Shown: positions 7,583 through 14,777 of the stretch, piece by piece
Layout of the letters: the number at the start of each line of letters is the position of its first letter
How positions within the stretch are numbered: position 1 is the first letter of the stretch
Source: DAOUMU01 sp034409055
GTDB taxonomy: Bacteria > Chloroflexota > Anaerolineae > 4572-78 > J111
Length of the DNA: 33,219 nt
Reading direction: 5' to 3'
Assembly: GCA_034409055.1 (NCBI GenBank)
Contig: DAOUMU010000360.1
Location: forward strand, 1-33,219
Program-made: the position numbers and the translations under genes
Notes under the pieces: model-generated
Database searches by the model: none
The model's input: only the letters and a program-made list of their open reading frames with translations
What the model was told of the DNA's origin: nothing

Positions 7583-8545
7583 ATGACTAATCAACCGATG
7601 CCAACCTTGCAAGACATTATCGCCGCTCGTCCCCATGTATATCGCTATTTAAGGCCAACGCCATTGTACCACTACGCCGGTTTGAGTGAGTTGGTCGGCG
7701 CTGAGGTGTGGGTCAAGCACGAGAATCACCAACCGGTCGGCGCATTTAAGGTTCGGGGAGGGCTCAACCTGGCCGCTCATCTGACCACCGCAGAACGTCG
7801 GGCCGGACTTTTTACCGCCTCGACCGGCAATCATGGCCAGAGTATCGCCTTTGCGGCCCAGGTTCATGGGATCAAAGCGACCATCGCCGTACCCGAAGGA
7901 GCTAATCCGGGCAAGGTGGCGGCGATGCGCGGCCTGGGGGCCGAGGTTGTCTTTCAGGGCTCCGATTTTGATGCCGCCCGGGAATGGATCATGGCCGAAG
8001 CCGAAAGGCAACATGGCCGTTTTGTCGGCCCGACCGAAGAGTTGTTGATTTGTGGTGTCGGCACCTATGCCCTGGAGATTATCGAAGATTTACCTGACGT
8101 GGAAACGATTATTGTGCCGGTTGGAGCGGGCAGTGGCGCTTGTGGTGTTAGCATCGTGGCCAAAACGATCAATCCTAACATCGAAGTCATTGCTGCCCAA
8201 TCGGCCCAGGCCCCGGCCATGCAACTGAGTTGGAAGAGTGGCCAACTGGTCTCTGCGGAGATGAACACCTTTGCCGAAGGCGTGGCCACGCGCGTACCTT
8301 TTGGAAATACCCAGCGCATCATGCGCCGATATCTGGATGACTTTGTTCTGGTTAGTGATGAGGATATCAAGGCGGCCGTGAGGCTCCTATTAGAGCACAC
8401 CCACAATCTGGCTGAAGGGGCAGGAGCCATCTCGCTGGCGGCGGCCTTGCAACTCAAAGAGCGGCTAGCCGGTAAAAAGATAGTATTGGTCCTGAGCGGG
8501 GGCAATTTGTCAATGGAGAGGTTACAGGAGATTTTAGGGGGGTAG
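7583..8545 (+). CDS. threonine/serine dehydratase family, PLP fold-type II (320 aa)
   Basis: The enzyme is predicted to deaminate L-threonine or L-serine to the 2-oxo acid plus ammonia. The PLP lysine is K56 (VGAFKVRGG). The substrate loop STGNHGQS is at 80-87, the phosphate-binding glycine loop GAGSGACG at 181-188 and the pyridine-ring contact LSGGN near 304-308. It has the catalytic domain only, without the C-terminal regulatory ACT-like domain of biosynthetic IlvA, which fits the catabolic TdcB-like or hydroxyamino-acid lyase class. The start is ATG 7583, 7 bases after AAGGAA; a longer frame from TTG 7514 begins inside a tandem repeat. The exact substrate (threonine, serine, hydroxyaspartate) is not settled by sequence. 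Confidence 0.87.
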   Translation: MTNQPMPTLQDIIAARPHVYRYLRPTPLYHYAGLSELVGAEVWVKHENHQPVGAFKVRGGLNLAAHLTTAERRAGLFTASTGNHGQSIAFAAQVHGIKATIAVPEGANPGKVAAMRGLGAEVVFQGSDFDAAREWIMAEAERQHGRFVGPTEELLICGVGTYALEIIEDLPDVETIIVPVGAGSGACGVSIVAKTINPNIEVIAAQSAQAPAMQLSWKSGQLVSAEMNTFAEGVATRVPFGNTQRIMRRYLDDFVLVSDEDIKAAVRLLLEHTHNLAEGAGAISLAAALQLKERLAGKKIVLVLSGGNLSMERLQEILGG

Positions 8546-8625
8546 TCACTTTCGAAAAATGATGTTATCCAATGTTTATATGACAGGCTAACCAATCAAG
8601 AAGTTGTCAATATGAATAATTTGCA

Positions 8626-9738
8626 ATGACAAATAATAGTATCCAAACAATACACACAGAACTTGAAACGGGCATCCAACTGGCTAAATGCCAGAAATGC
8701 GGTTGCATGCGTGAGACGCTAGACAACTTGGCCGTGCTGCTACCAACCATTGGCTCTGATGAAACGCAAGCCTTAACCCACCGCGTCATCCAATGGACCG
8801 GTCAGATGCAGGCCGTTCAATATAGTTGCCTGGGGTGCGAACATTGTCATCCTGCCGTTGCCCAAAATGCGTTTGCCACAGCTTTTCCATCTGCTGAGCA
8901 AACGCTTGCCTTGAGTTGTAGTTTTCGGGTCAGCCATGCAGGTTGGCCCCCTGTTGTCGGCGAATACTTCGTGGTGGACGAAACCGCGCCAATCGCCGTC
9001 TCGACCCTGGCCAGCGTGCAACTGGCGGAAGCGTTAGCCAATCGTAAACCCGGTGGTCTGGCCATCGTTGGAAAAACAGAAACGGAAAATATTGGCCTTG
9101 ACAAGATCATCAAGAACATCATTACCAACCCCGTCATTCGATATCTCATTGTAGCTGGTAAAGAGCCAAAAGGACATCAAGCCGGCCGGACCCTACTAGC
9201 TCTCTCGGAAAATGGGGTCGATTCTAAGGGACGGGTGATTGACGCCCCTGGCAAGCGCCCGATTCTGCGCAACGTTTCGGCAGAGGAAATAAAGGTCTTC
9301 CGGACGCAGGTATCAATCATCGATATGATTGGCTGCGACGATGTCGAGACGATAGGCTCACAGATTAAGGCGTTATCCTCAACGGCTGTTGTTTCGTGCG
9401 GCTGTAGCGATTGTACTGAGTCGCCGCAACCAATATCAGTTTCAACAGCACCGACGATCATCGCAACCGAACCGAGCAGCACGGTGAAAATGGATCAAGC
9501 CGGCTACTTTGTTATCATTCCGTTGGCCGACAAAGCGCTGATTAGTGTTGAACACTATGCCTACGACAACACTCTATTGAGAATCATTGAAGGTACGAAT
9601 GCACGAACGCTTTATACAACGATGATTACTAATGGTTGGATAACTGAATTACGCCATGCAGCCTATCTTGGCCAGGAGCTAACAAAGGCCGAGTTGTCTC
9701 TTAAATACGGTTTTAAATACATTCAAGATGGTGCCTAA
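8626..9738 (+). CDS. MtrA-like corrinoid-binding protein with Cys-rich N-terminus and DUF4346-like C-terminus (370 aa)
   Basis: Residues about 105-245 match subunit A of tetrahydromethanopterin S-methyltransferase of methanogens: GWPPVVGEYFVVD, KTETENIGLDKIIKNIITNP, IRYLIVAGKEPKGHQAG and QVSIIDMIGCDD all have clear MtrA counterparts. H184 in PKGHQAG aligns with the MtrA histidine (H84 in Methanothermobacter) that ligates cobalt. Before it is a cysteine-rich region (C22, C25, C27 and C68, C71, C74) that could hold Zn or Fe-S; a CGCSDC cluster (C258-C263) follows. The last 80 residues, with RHAAYLGQELTKAELSLKYGFKYIQD, resemble DUF4346. The C-terminal membrane anchor of methanogen MtrA is absent, and no MtrB-H genes are nearby. 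A soluble methyl-corrinoid carrier role is inferred. No good ribosome site precedes the ATG. Confidence 0.75.
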   Translation: MTNNSIQTIHTELETGIQLAKCQKCGCMRETLDNLAVLLPTIGSDETQALTHRVIQWTGQMQAVQYSCLGCEHCHPAVAQNAFATAFPSAEQTLALSCSFRVSHAGWPPVVGEYFVVDETAPIAVSTLASVQLAEALANRKPGGLAIVGKTETENIGLDKIIKNIITNPVIRYLIVAGKEPKGHQAGRTLLALSENGVDSKGRVIDAPGKRPILRNVSAEEIKVFRTQVSIIDMIGCDDVETIGSQIKALSSTAVVSCGCSDCTESPQPISVSTAPTIIATEPSSTVKMDQAGYFVIIPLADKALISVEHYAYDNTLLRIIEGTNARTLYTTMITNGWITELRHAAYLGQELTKAELSLKYGFKYIQDGA

Positions 9739-9875
9739 TCAATGGGATGTTTCAGATGAGTCTTAGAACAAGCTGCTAATTTATTCCGAGGCAATTTAGC
9801 AAATTGTCCTACAGACGAAATGAAACATACCCTAATCAATAGATCAAATTTGAATATTTTATGGAGGTATAAAAA

Positions 9876-10190
9876 ATGGCTAGAAAACCTTACACCCCTG
9901 TTGCCTCTTATACGGAATTGAAGCGCGTCGATGAGTTGATCAATCAAGCTCAAACCGTTGACGACATCCGTAAAATTGTGGTAAAGGATGGGCCTAAAGT
10001 AGGTTATAAAGCCTTTTGCTATATGCTCGGGGGTAGGATGACCCCGGAGGCGATGAAAGCGGATGAGGCCTGTGTGGCCGCTGCTGTTCTTGAGCAGCAA
10101 GGCAAGACGGATGAGGCCATGGAAATTTACAAGAAGGTGCTCGAGGTTCATCCCGACCATCCCATCGCCAAGAGTAAAGTGGAAGGCTAG
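9876..10190 (+). CDS. small helical protein upstream of pdxS, possible TPR unit (104 aa)
   Basis: The protein is short, soluble and mostly helical, and I do not recognise its family. The C-terminal half (about residues 58-103) reads like one tetratricopeptide hairpin: ADEACVAAAVLEQQGKTDEAMEIYKKVLEVHPDHP. The N-terminal half contains VDELINQAQTVDDIRKIVVKDGPKVGYKAF. The ribosome site is strong (GGAGGT, 9862-9867, 8 bases before the ATG). It ends 37 bases before pdxS on the same strand and is probably cotranscribed. It could be a partner of PdxS or an unrelated passenger. Confidence 0.75.
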   Translation: MARKPYTPVASYTELKRVDELINQAQTVDDIRKIVVKDGPKVGYKAFCYMLGGRMTPEAMKADEACVAAAVLEQQGKTDEAMEIYKKVLEVHPDHPIAKSKVEG

Positions 10191-10227
10191 TATAATATTA
10201 TTTAAGAGAAGAAGTAGAGGAGAAAAA

Positions 10228-11157
10228 ATGGCTACTCAAAACGGAAACAAAAACAAAGCAGTTGATCTGAATGGGGCTGAACCCGGTACCTGGCGGGTGA
10301 AAGCGGGGCTGGCCCAAATGCTCAAGGGTGGAGTCATTATGGATGTGGTGACTCCGGAGCATGCCAAAATTGCCGAGGAAGCCGGCGCTTGTGCAGTGAT
10401 GGCCTTAGAGCGTGTCCCGGCCGACATTCGGGTTCATGGCGGGGTAGCCCGTATGAGTGATCCCGGCTTGATTGAAAAAATTATGGGGACCGTTTCCATC
10501 CCGGTTATGGCCAAAGCACGCATCGGTCATTTTGTCGAGGCCCAGATTTTGGAGGCCATCGGCGTGGATTATATTGACGAGAGCGAAGTGCTAACTCCGG
10601 CCGATGAGATGCACCATATCAACAAGCACGACTTCAAAGTGCCCTTTGTGTGTGGTTGCCGCAACTTAGGTGAAGCCTTGCGCCGCGTGGGTGAGGGCGC
10701 GGCTATGATTCGCACCAAGGGGGAAGCAGGGACCGGCGATGTGGTCGAGGCAGTCCGCCATGCCCGGACCGTAATGGGCGCAATTCGCCGTCTGCAAAGC
10801 ATGCCCGATGAAGAGTTGATGACCTATGCCAAAGAAATTGGCGCGCCCTACGAGTTGGTGAAAGAGACCAAGCAGTTGGGGCGTCTACCCGTGGTCAACT
10901 TTGCCGCCGGTGGTGTGGCTACCCCGGCCGACGCAGCTATGATGATGCAGCTTGGCCTGGATGGCGTCTTTGTTGGCAGTGGCATCTTCAAGAGCGGCGA
11001 TCCGGCCAAACGAGCCAAGGCCATTGTCGAGGCGGTGACCCATTACAACAATCCCCAAATTCTGGCCGAAATTAGCAAGAACTTGGGCGAACCAATGGTC
11101 GGTATTAGTGTCAGTACTTTGCCCCAGGAAGAAATGCTGGCCGAGCGTGGCTGGTAA
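10228..11157 (+). CDS. pdxS: pyridoxal 5'-phosphate synthase subunit PdxS (309 aa)
   Basis: This is the synthase subunit of the glutamine-dependent PLP synthase. It combines ribose 5-phosphate, glyceraldehyde 3-phosphate and ammonia supplied by PdxT. The (beta/alpha)8 barrel has the diagnostic stretches GGVIMDVVTPEHAKIAEEAGACAVMALERVPADIR, VMAKARIGHFVEAQILEAIGVDYIDESEVLTPAD, RTKGEAGTGDVVEAV and the phosphate-binding VNFAAGGVATPADAAMMMQLGLDGVFVGSGIF. The two active-site lysines (in MAKARIGH and RTKGEAGTG) are present. The length is about the family norm. The ATG at 10228 follows AGAGGAGA. No pdxT lies beside it, unlike the common pdxST pair, so the glutaminase must be encoded elsewhere. Confidence 0.97.
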   Translation: MATQNGNKNKAVDLNGAEPGTWRVKAGLAQMLKGGVIMDVVTPEHAKIAEEAGACAVMALERVPADIRVHGGVARMSDPGLIEKIMGTVSIPVMAKARIGHFVEAQILEAIGVDYIDESEVLTPADEMHHINKHDFKVPFVCGCRNLGEALRRVGEGAAMIRTKGEAGTGDVVEAVRHARTVMGAIRRLQSMPDEELMTYAKEIGAPYELVKETKQLGRLPVVNFAAGGVATPADAAMMMQLGLDGVFVGSGIFKSGDPAKRAKAIVEAVTHYNNPQILAEISKNLGEPMVGISVSTLPQEEMLAERGW

Positions 11158-11173
11158 CTAAAAAAAGAATATC

Positions 11174-11210
11174 AAAAAGGCCGACACGCTTAACGGTGTC
11201 GGCCTTTTTT
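11174..11210. terminator. bidirectional intrinsic terminator between pdxS and dnaN
   Basis: GGCCGACAC (11179-11187) pairs perfectly with GTGTCGGCC (11196-11204). The stem is flanked by five As on the left and six Ts on the right, so it works for both converging genes. Confidence 0.92.
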
Positions 11211-11231
11211 GCTATTATATCTCAGGTCAAT

Positions 11232-12380
11232 TTATCTTGAGATATGCATTGGCATAATGACGTGAGTAAACTGATCATCGCCAATCGGGCGAACCACGCC
11301 AGGACTGGAGGAAGCGCTAGTTTCTAAGACTACCTGGGGGCTATCAATCACCGAAAGAACATCAATGAGGTATTTGGCATTAAAAGCAATCTCGATCGGA
11401 TCTCCCTCGATCGAGGCATCTATCTCGGCTACGTTATCACCCAACTCGGCGCTGGTAGCCATCAGCGTAATGCGCCCATTCATCAGTTCATCACCACTGG
11501 GAATAATTTCGAGCTTGACAATATTGGCTGAGTCACGGGCAAAGAGATGAGAGACACGTGTGGCCTTTAGAAAACTAGCCGTATCCAGGACGCTGCGGGT
11601 GGCATAACCGGTAGGGATGATCTGGTTGTAATCGGGGAATTTGCCTTCAATCAATTGTGACACCAGGTCAATCCCTTCCAGGTGAAATAGAATCTGCTTG
11701 CGGGCCGGAGTGACAATCAACTCCACGGGCTGTTCCTGGTCAGCGGAGATACGTGAAAGTTCCATCAGGGCCCGAGCAGGGATAATCAGGCTGGACACTT
11801 CTAGCATACTGGCCACATTTTGGTTTAGGGTGATTGACTTGACCGAGAGACGAAAACCGTCGGCGGCGGCCATTGTCAGGCTATCCTCCTCAAATTGAAC
11901 CAACACGCCGGTCAGGATAGGCCGACTTTCATCGGTGGCAGCAGCGAATACGACTTGATCAATCATCGTGCGTAGTGATTCTGGGTCCAACTTAATGGCG
12001 TTTTCACTATCTGAAACGGTAGGGACAAGCGGAAATTCTTGGGCGTCGATCCCTTTAATGTTCGATTCAAAACGGGCGCATTTCAGGTTGAGCGTTTGAG
12101 TACTCTCATCTAAATGCAAATCAATTCGTTCTGGAGGCAGAGAGTTCACAAAGTCTCCTAGCAAGCGAGCAGGAACCGTGATGGCTCCCTCTTCTGCTAC
12201 CTTGGCCCCCACCCAGCAATTGATGCCGATTTCCAAATTGGTAGCTGATAGTTTAAGTTGACCATTATCAGTGACCAGCATTACATTCGATAATACTGGC
12301 AACGTACTGCGGCTGGCCACAGCCCGACTAACAATGCTCAGGCCCTTGGCCAGGTTCTCTTGTAAACAGGAGACTCTCAT
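11232..12380 (-). CDS. dnaN: DNA polymerase III beta subunit, sliding clamp (382 aa)
   Basis: This is the ring-shaped processivity clamp of the replicative polymerase. It starts MRVSCLQENLAKGLSIVSRAVASRSTLPVLSNVML and ends with the conserved clamp terminus THVIMPMHISR. Between are the three clamp domains, with AAADGFRLSVKSI in domain 2 and FNAKYLIDVLSVI in domain 3. The length is typical. The ATG at 12380 lies about 7 bases after AAGGGAG. It stands alone: neither dnaA, recF nor gyrB is adjacent within the window, and it is transcribed from its own promoter. The terminator it shares with pdxS marks its end. Confidence 0.97.
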   Translation of the reverse strand: MRVSCLQENLAKGLSIVSRAVASRSTLPVLSNVMLVTDNGQLKLSATNLEIGINCWVGAKVAEEGAITVPARLLGDFVNSLPPERIDLHLDESTQTLNLKCARFESNIKGIDAQEFPLVPTVSDSENAIKLDPESLRTMIDQVVFAAATDESRPILTGVLVQFEEDSLTMAAADGFRLSVKSITLNQNVASMLEVSSLIIPARALMELSRISADQEQPVELIVTPARKQILFHLEGIDLVSQLIEGKFPDYNQIIPTGYATRSVLDTASFLKATRVSHLFARDSANIVKLEIIPSGDELMNGRITLMATSAELGDNVAEIDASIEGDPIEIAFNAKYLIDVLSVIDSPQVVLETSASSSPGVVRPIGDDQFTHVIMPMHISR

Positions 12381-12436
12381 CGCTGAACTCCCTTGTGCAA
12401 AGATTTATCTTGATACAATGAAGATATTAATAAAAA

Positions 12437-12453
12437 TACCACACCTAGTGGTA
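12437..12453. promoter_or_regulatory. inverted repeat in the dnaN leader, operator candidate
   Basis: TACCAC-ACCTA-GTGGTA is a perfect 6-5-6 inverted repeat, starting about five bases downstream of the predicted dnaN transcript start. It could be a repressor site or a 5' mRNA hairpin. Confidence 0.45.
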
Positions 12454-12464
12454 ATTTACAATCC

Positions 12465-12493
12465 AGTATACTACATTTTGTAGCAGAGGACAA
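12465..12493 (-). promoter_or_regulatory. dnaN promoter
   Basis: On the minus strand, TTGTCC (12493-12488), 17 bases, then TATACT (12470-12465). The predicted start is near 12458, giving a leader of about 78 bases. Confidence 0.65.
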
Positions 12494-12525
12494 GAGCGCG
12501 CAGTTTTATTGTCAATTCACAACAA

Positions 12526-12554
12526 AGGAGGGGCAATGATCAATTGCCCCTACT
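12526..12554. repeat. REP-like palindrome (GGGGCAAT...ATTGCCCC)
   Basis: The arms GGGGCAAT (12530-12537) and ATTGCCCC (12543-12550) are exact, with loop GATCA. The match extends to 12-bp arms with one mismatch (12526-12537 and 12543-12554). No clean T tract follows on either strand, so it looks more like an interspersed palindromic repeat than a terminator, although it could end the minus-strand gene before it. Confidence 0.6.
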
Positions 12555-12651
12555 TAACTTAACCGCTTGACTCGAGCAACAAACTGCGTAGCTCTTGCCT
12601 TATTTCGATGTTGCTTTTCGATGCTGTATGCCTTGAATGCTTACGAACGCC

Positions 12652-13662
12652 TCATCTTTCCTTTTGGCTTTGTAACAAGCTAACAGCGGCCCCTGTGCCA
12701 AGCACGACCAGCACCAGACCACCAAGTATCAACGCCCCGGCGGAGACATTTTCAGATAGAATGGCCCCACTGGTGGGTAAACTACTACTTTCCTCGGTAG
12801 AGGTAGTTGTAGGCGTTTCTGGTGTGACGACTACCACCGGCCCAGTTCCTGGGGGGGGGCCAACTAAAGCTACGTTATCAATATCAAAGTTTACTTCTGT
12901 CCCTGTTGAGAATTTTTTGAGACCCCGAATAAAGAGGGTGATTCTATTCGTATCGGTCGTGTAAACGGTACCGGTGATGATCTCATAGAATAAAGGAACG
13001 TCTTCGGGAAATTTACCGGTTGAGCCGAGACGGAATTGCTCTGTCAATGGCATCGGATGCCATACTGTGACGTTGTCATAATTACCTTCGCCAAGGAGGT
13101 CAATCCCCCAGTGCATTTCAACCTCATATTTGTTTCGATCTCCAGCCGGGGCTTGAGAGCGCATAAGGGCGTGGATCGTCAGGTCATATTTGGCGTCAGG
13201 CACTACGTCAACGGTTTGGTGAACAGCGATAATCCGGTCAAGGACGTTGGCTTCGACGTGGAAGATTTCCATCAACTGGGCGTGTTCGCCACCGTGAACG
13301 GCTTCTAACCATTGCTCATCGTACCAGCCGAACTCGGCCCGCCCGTTATTGTAAGGCTCCCAATCAGGAGCCACATCAGAAGTCTCCCACGGCTTTTCAA
13401 AATCACCGTTTTTAATAACGTTAACTGGCTCAGTCGAGGATTCCTCTTCCTCATCGGCGGATTGCTCTCCATCTTCTCCCCCTGCATTGGGGATGCCGTA
13501 GGCACTACCTGCCCCAGGTCCCTCGTTGGGAGGCAGTTGCCGGTCAGCTTGATCATCCATCGTGGCAATGGTAAAACCTGAAAGCGTAAAGGCGGACAAA
13601 ATGAATAGGGTCAGTATAGTGGTTGCCAGGAGTTTATGGGATTTAGAAGATGATTTCATCAT
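12652..13662 (-). CDS. secreted carbohydrate-binding-like protein with LPTSG sortase-like anchor (336 aa)
   Basis: Residues 1-34 form a signal peptide (basic start, LLATTILTLFILSAFTL core). An acidic low-complexity stretch (36-78) leads to a beta-rich domain at about 79-268 beginning NVIKNGDFEKPW, like the NGDFE start of CBM4_9-type or galactose-binding jelly rolls, and ending NFDIDNVALVG. A Thr/Ser/Pro stalk (269-293) precedes LPTSG at 295-299, a hydrophobic helix (307-329) and a QSQKER tail, the layout of a sortase signal. No sortase gene is in the window. The start is supported by AAGGAGGT six bases before ATG. Wall attachment and sugar binding are inferences. Confidence 0.8.
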   Translation of the reverse strand: MMKSSSKSHKLLATTILTLFILSAFTLSGFTIATMDDQADRQLPPNEGPGAGSAYGIPNAGGEDGEQSADEEEESSTEPVNVIKNGDFEKPWETSDVAPDWEPYNNGRAEFGWYDEQWLEAVHGGEHAQLMEIFHVEANVLDRIIAVHQTVDVVPDAKYDLTIHALMRSQAPAGDRNKYEVEMHWGIDLLGEGNYDNVTVWHPMPLTEQFRLGSTGKFPEDVPLFYEIITGTVYTTDTNRITLFIRGLKKFSTGTEVNFDIDNVALVGPPPGTGPVVVVTPETPTTTSTEESSSLPTSGAILSENVSAGALILGGLVLVVLGTGAAVSLLQSQKER

Positions 13663-13727
13663 AACAGAACCTCCTTACATCGACCGATCATCGGCCTTAC
13701 ATAATAATCGTAACCGAACGTTACTCT

Positions 13728-13756
13728 ATCATAACATAACTAACCTCATTTTTCAA
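13728..13756 (-). promoter_or_regulatory. promoter of the LPTSG-tailed protein gene
   Basis: On the minus strand TTGAAA (13756-13751), 17 bases, TATGAT (13733-13728). The leader of about 58 bases contains the 11-bp palindrome CCGATCATCGG at 13684-13694. Confidence 0.6.
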
Positions 13757-13784
13757 TACGTATAGTAACTAACTTTATGGCAAC

Positions 13785-14690
13785 TCAATTGTGCGGTGTT
13801 TTGAAATCGTAAATACCGTTTTTGAATGACCAACGGCGTTGGCAGCCCTGGCAAGTGAGAAAATCTTCCCCACCAACTGTAACCTCTGATTTTGTTCGGG
13901 AGAGATTCGGAGAGCCACAAACGGGGCAGCGGAAAAAACCTGTTACAGGCAATTTTTTTGATTTTTGCGCTTGGGCTTGTAAAAAGAGGCTGGGAGTCAG
14001 TTGCCACCAATTGCCGGTCGATTGAACCCAACTATCCAGGGTGACCAACAATGAAGTTGGTAGGAGGCGTTTGAGCAAATTGAGACGATAGTGGGAGACG
14101 GTGCGGATGTTTTTTATGCGGAATCCGGTCGCTTCAAATTGTTGGCGCATCCAGGCCGGATGAAAATCAAAGTTTAATTCGACAAATTCAACTGGCCGGC
14201 GATCGAACGGATTCCAATCTTGCCGGCCCAGTAACCAGCGAAGCAGGGACTTCAGGTGGAATTTGCTGGCGTGTTCGATGATGGCCATACCGTCAGGGGC
14301 AGTGATTCGGTGGAGTTCAGCCAAAGCAGCCGGAACATCAGCCAGATGGTGCATCACCCGCACCATTGTCAACGTATCAAAAAGGTTATCCACAAAAGGC
14401 ATGTTGTAAACATCGGCCATCACATAAATAAAGCGGTCATCATCATCCAAATAATCTTGGGCCTGCTCTAGTTGTGTCCGGGCGTAGTCAGTGAGAATAA
14501 CCTGGCGATACCCTTGATATAAATCGGTCAGGCGACCAAAGCCGGCTCCCACTTCTATCAGGCGCTCTCCGCGCGGTGGCAGTAATTTTCGCATGGCCAC
14601 CCGTTCAACCCGATCTTCGTATTCCCGGTTTTGGTCTTCCCAAAAATCAATCCGGTATTGGCTACCTTCATAATCGCAAATACGAGACAA
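13785..14690 (-). CDS. SAM-dependent methyltransferase with C-terminal zinc ribbon (301 aa)
   Basis: A class I methyltransferase (about residues 38-200) has the SAM-binding loop IEVGAGFGRL (45-54), the acidic strand end ILTDYA (65-70), DVYNMPF (93-99) and the post-motif MHHLADVPAAL, typical of the UbiE/Methyltransf_11 group. A helical linker leads to a four-cysteine ribbon, C255/C258 (CPVCG) and C280/C283 (CQGC), like Trm112-type ribbons. The start is TTG 14690, supported by AAGGAG six bases upstream. It is the last gene of the glycan operon, 87 bases after the sugar-phosphate transferase, and that gap holds the parS-like site. The substrate is unknown; a lipid-linked sugar or quinone-like molecule is possible. 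Confidence 0.82.
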   Translation of the reverse strand: MSRICDYEGSQYRIDFWEDQNREYEDRVERVAMRKLLPPRGERLIEVGAGFGRLTDLYQGYRQVILTDYARTQLEQAQDYLDDDDRFIYVMADVYNMPFVDNLFDTLTMVRVMHHLADVPAALAELHRITAPDGMAIIEHASKFHLKSLLRWLLGRQDWNPFDRRPVEFVELNFDFHPAWMRQQFEATGFRIKNIRTVSHYRLNLLKRLLPTSLLVTLDSWVQSTGNWWQLTPSLFLQAQAQKSKKLPVTGFFRCPVCGSPNLSRTKSEVTVGGEDFLTCQGCQRRWSFKNGIYDFKTPHN

Positions 14691-14734
14691 GTCTGTCTCC
14701 TTACGTTACGGTATGAATGGGATGCGTTAGGAAA

Positions 14735-14754
14735 ATTGTTTCACGTGAAACAAT
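14735..14754. other. parS-like centromere site (ParB/Spo0J binding)
   Basis: The 16-bp TGTTTCACGTGAAACA at 14737-14752 equals the bacterial parS consensus, and the palindrome extends to 20 bp (ATTGTTTCACGTGAAACAAT). It is intergenic. It nucleates ParB loading in chromosomes that carry parABS, usually near the origin. Only one copy is seen in this window. Confidence 0.85.
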
Positions 14755-14777
14755 AAGGAAAAGCCCCACGCCAGCGA

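Noticed and set aside
14386..14394. Perfect DnaA box TTATCCACA
   Set aside because: It is a single copy inside the methyltransferase gene, and one chance match to a 9-mer in 33 kb is not surprising. No cluster or AT-rich unwinding region accompanies it, so no oriC is called.
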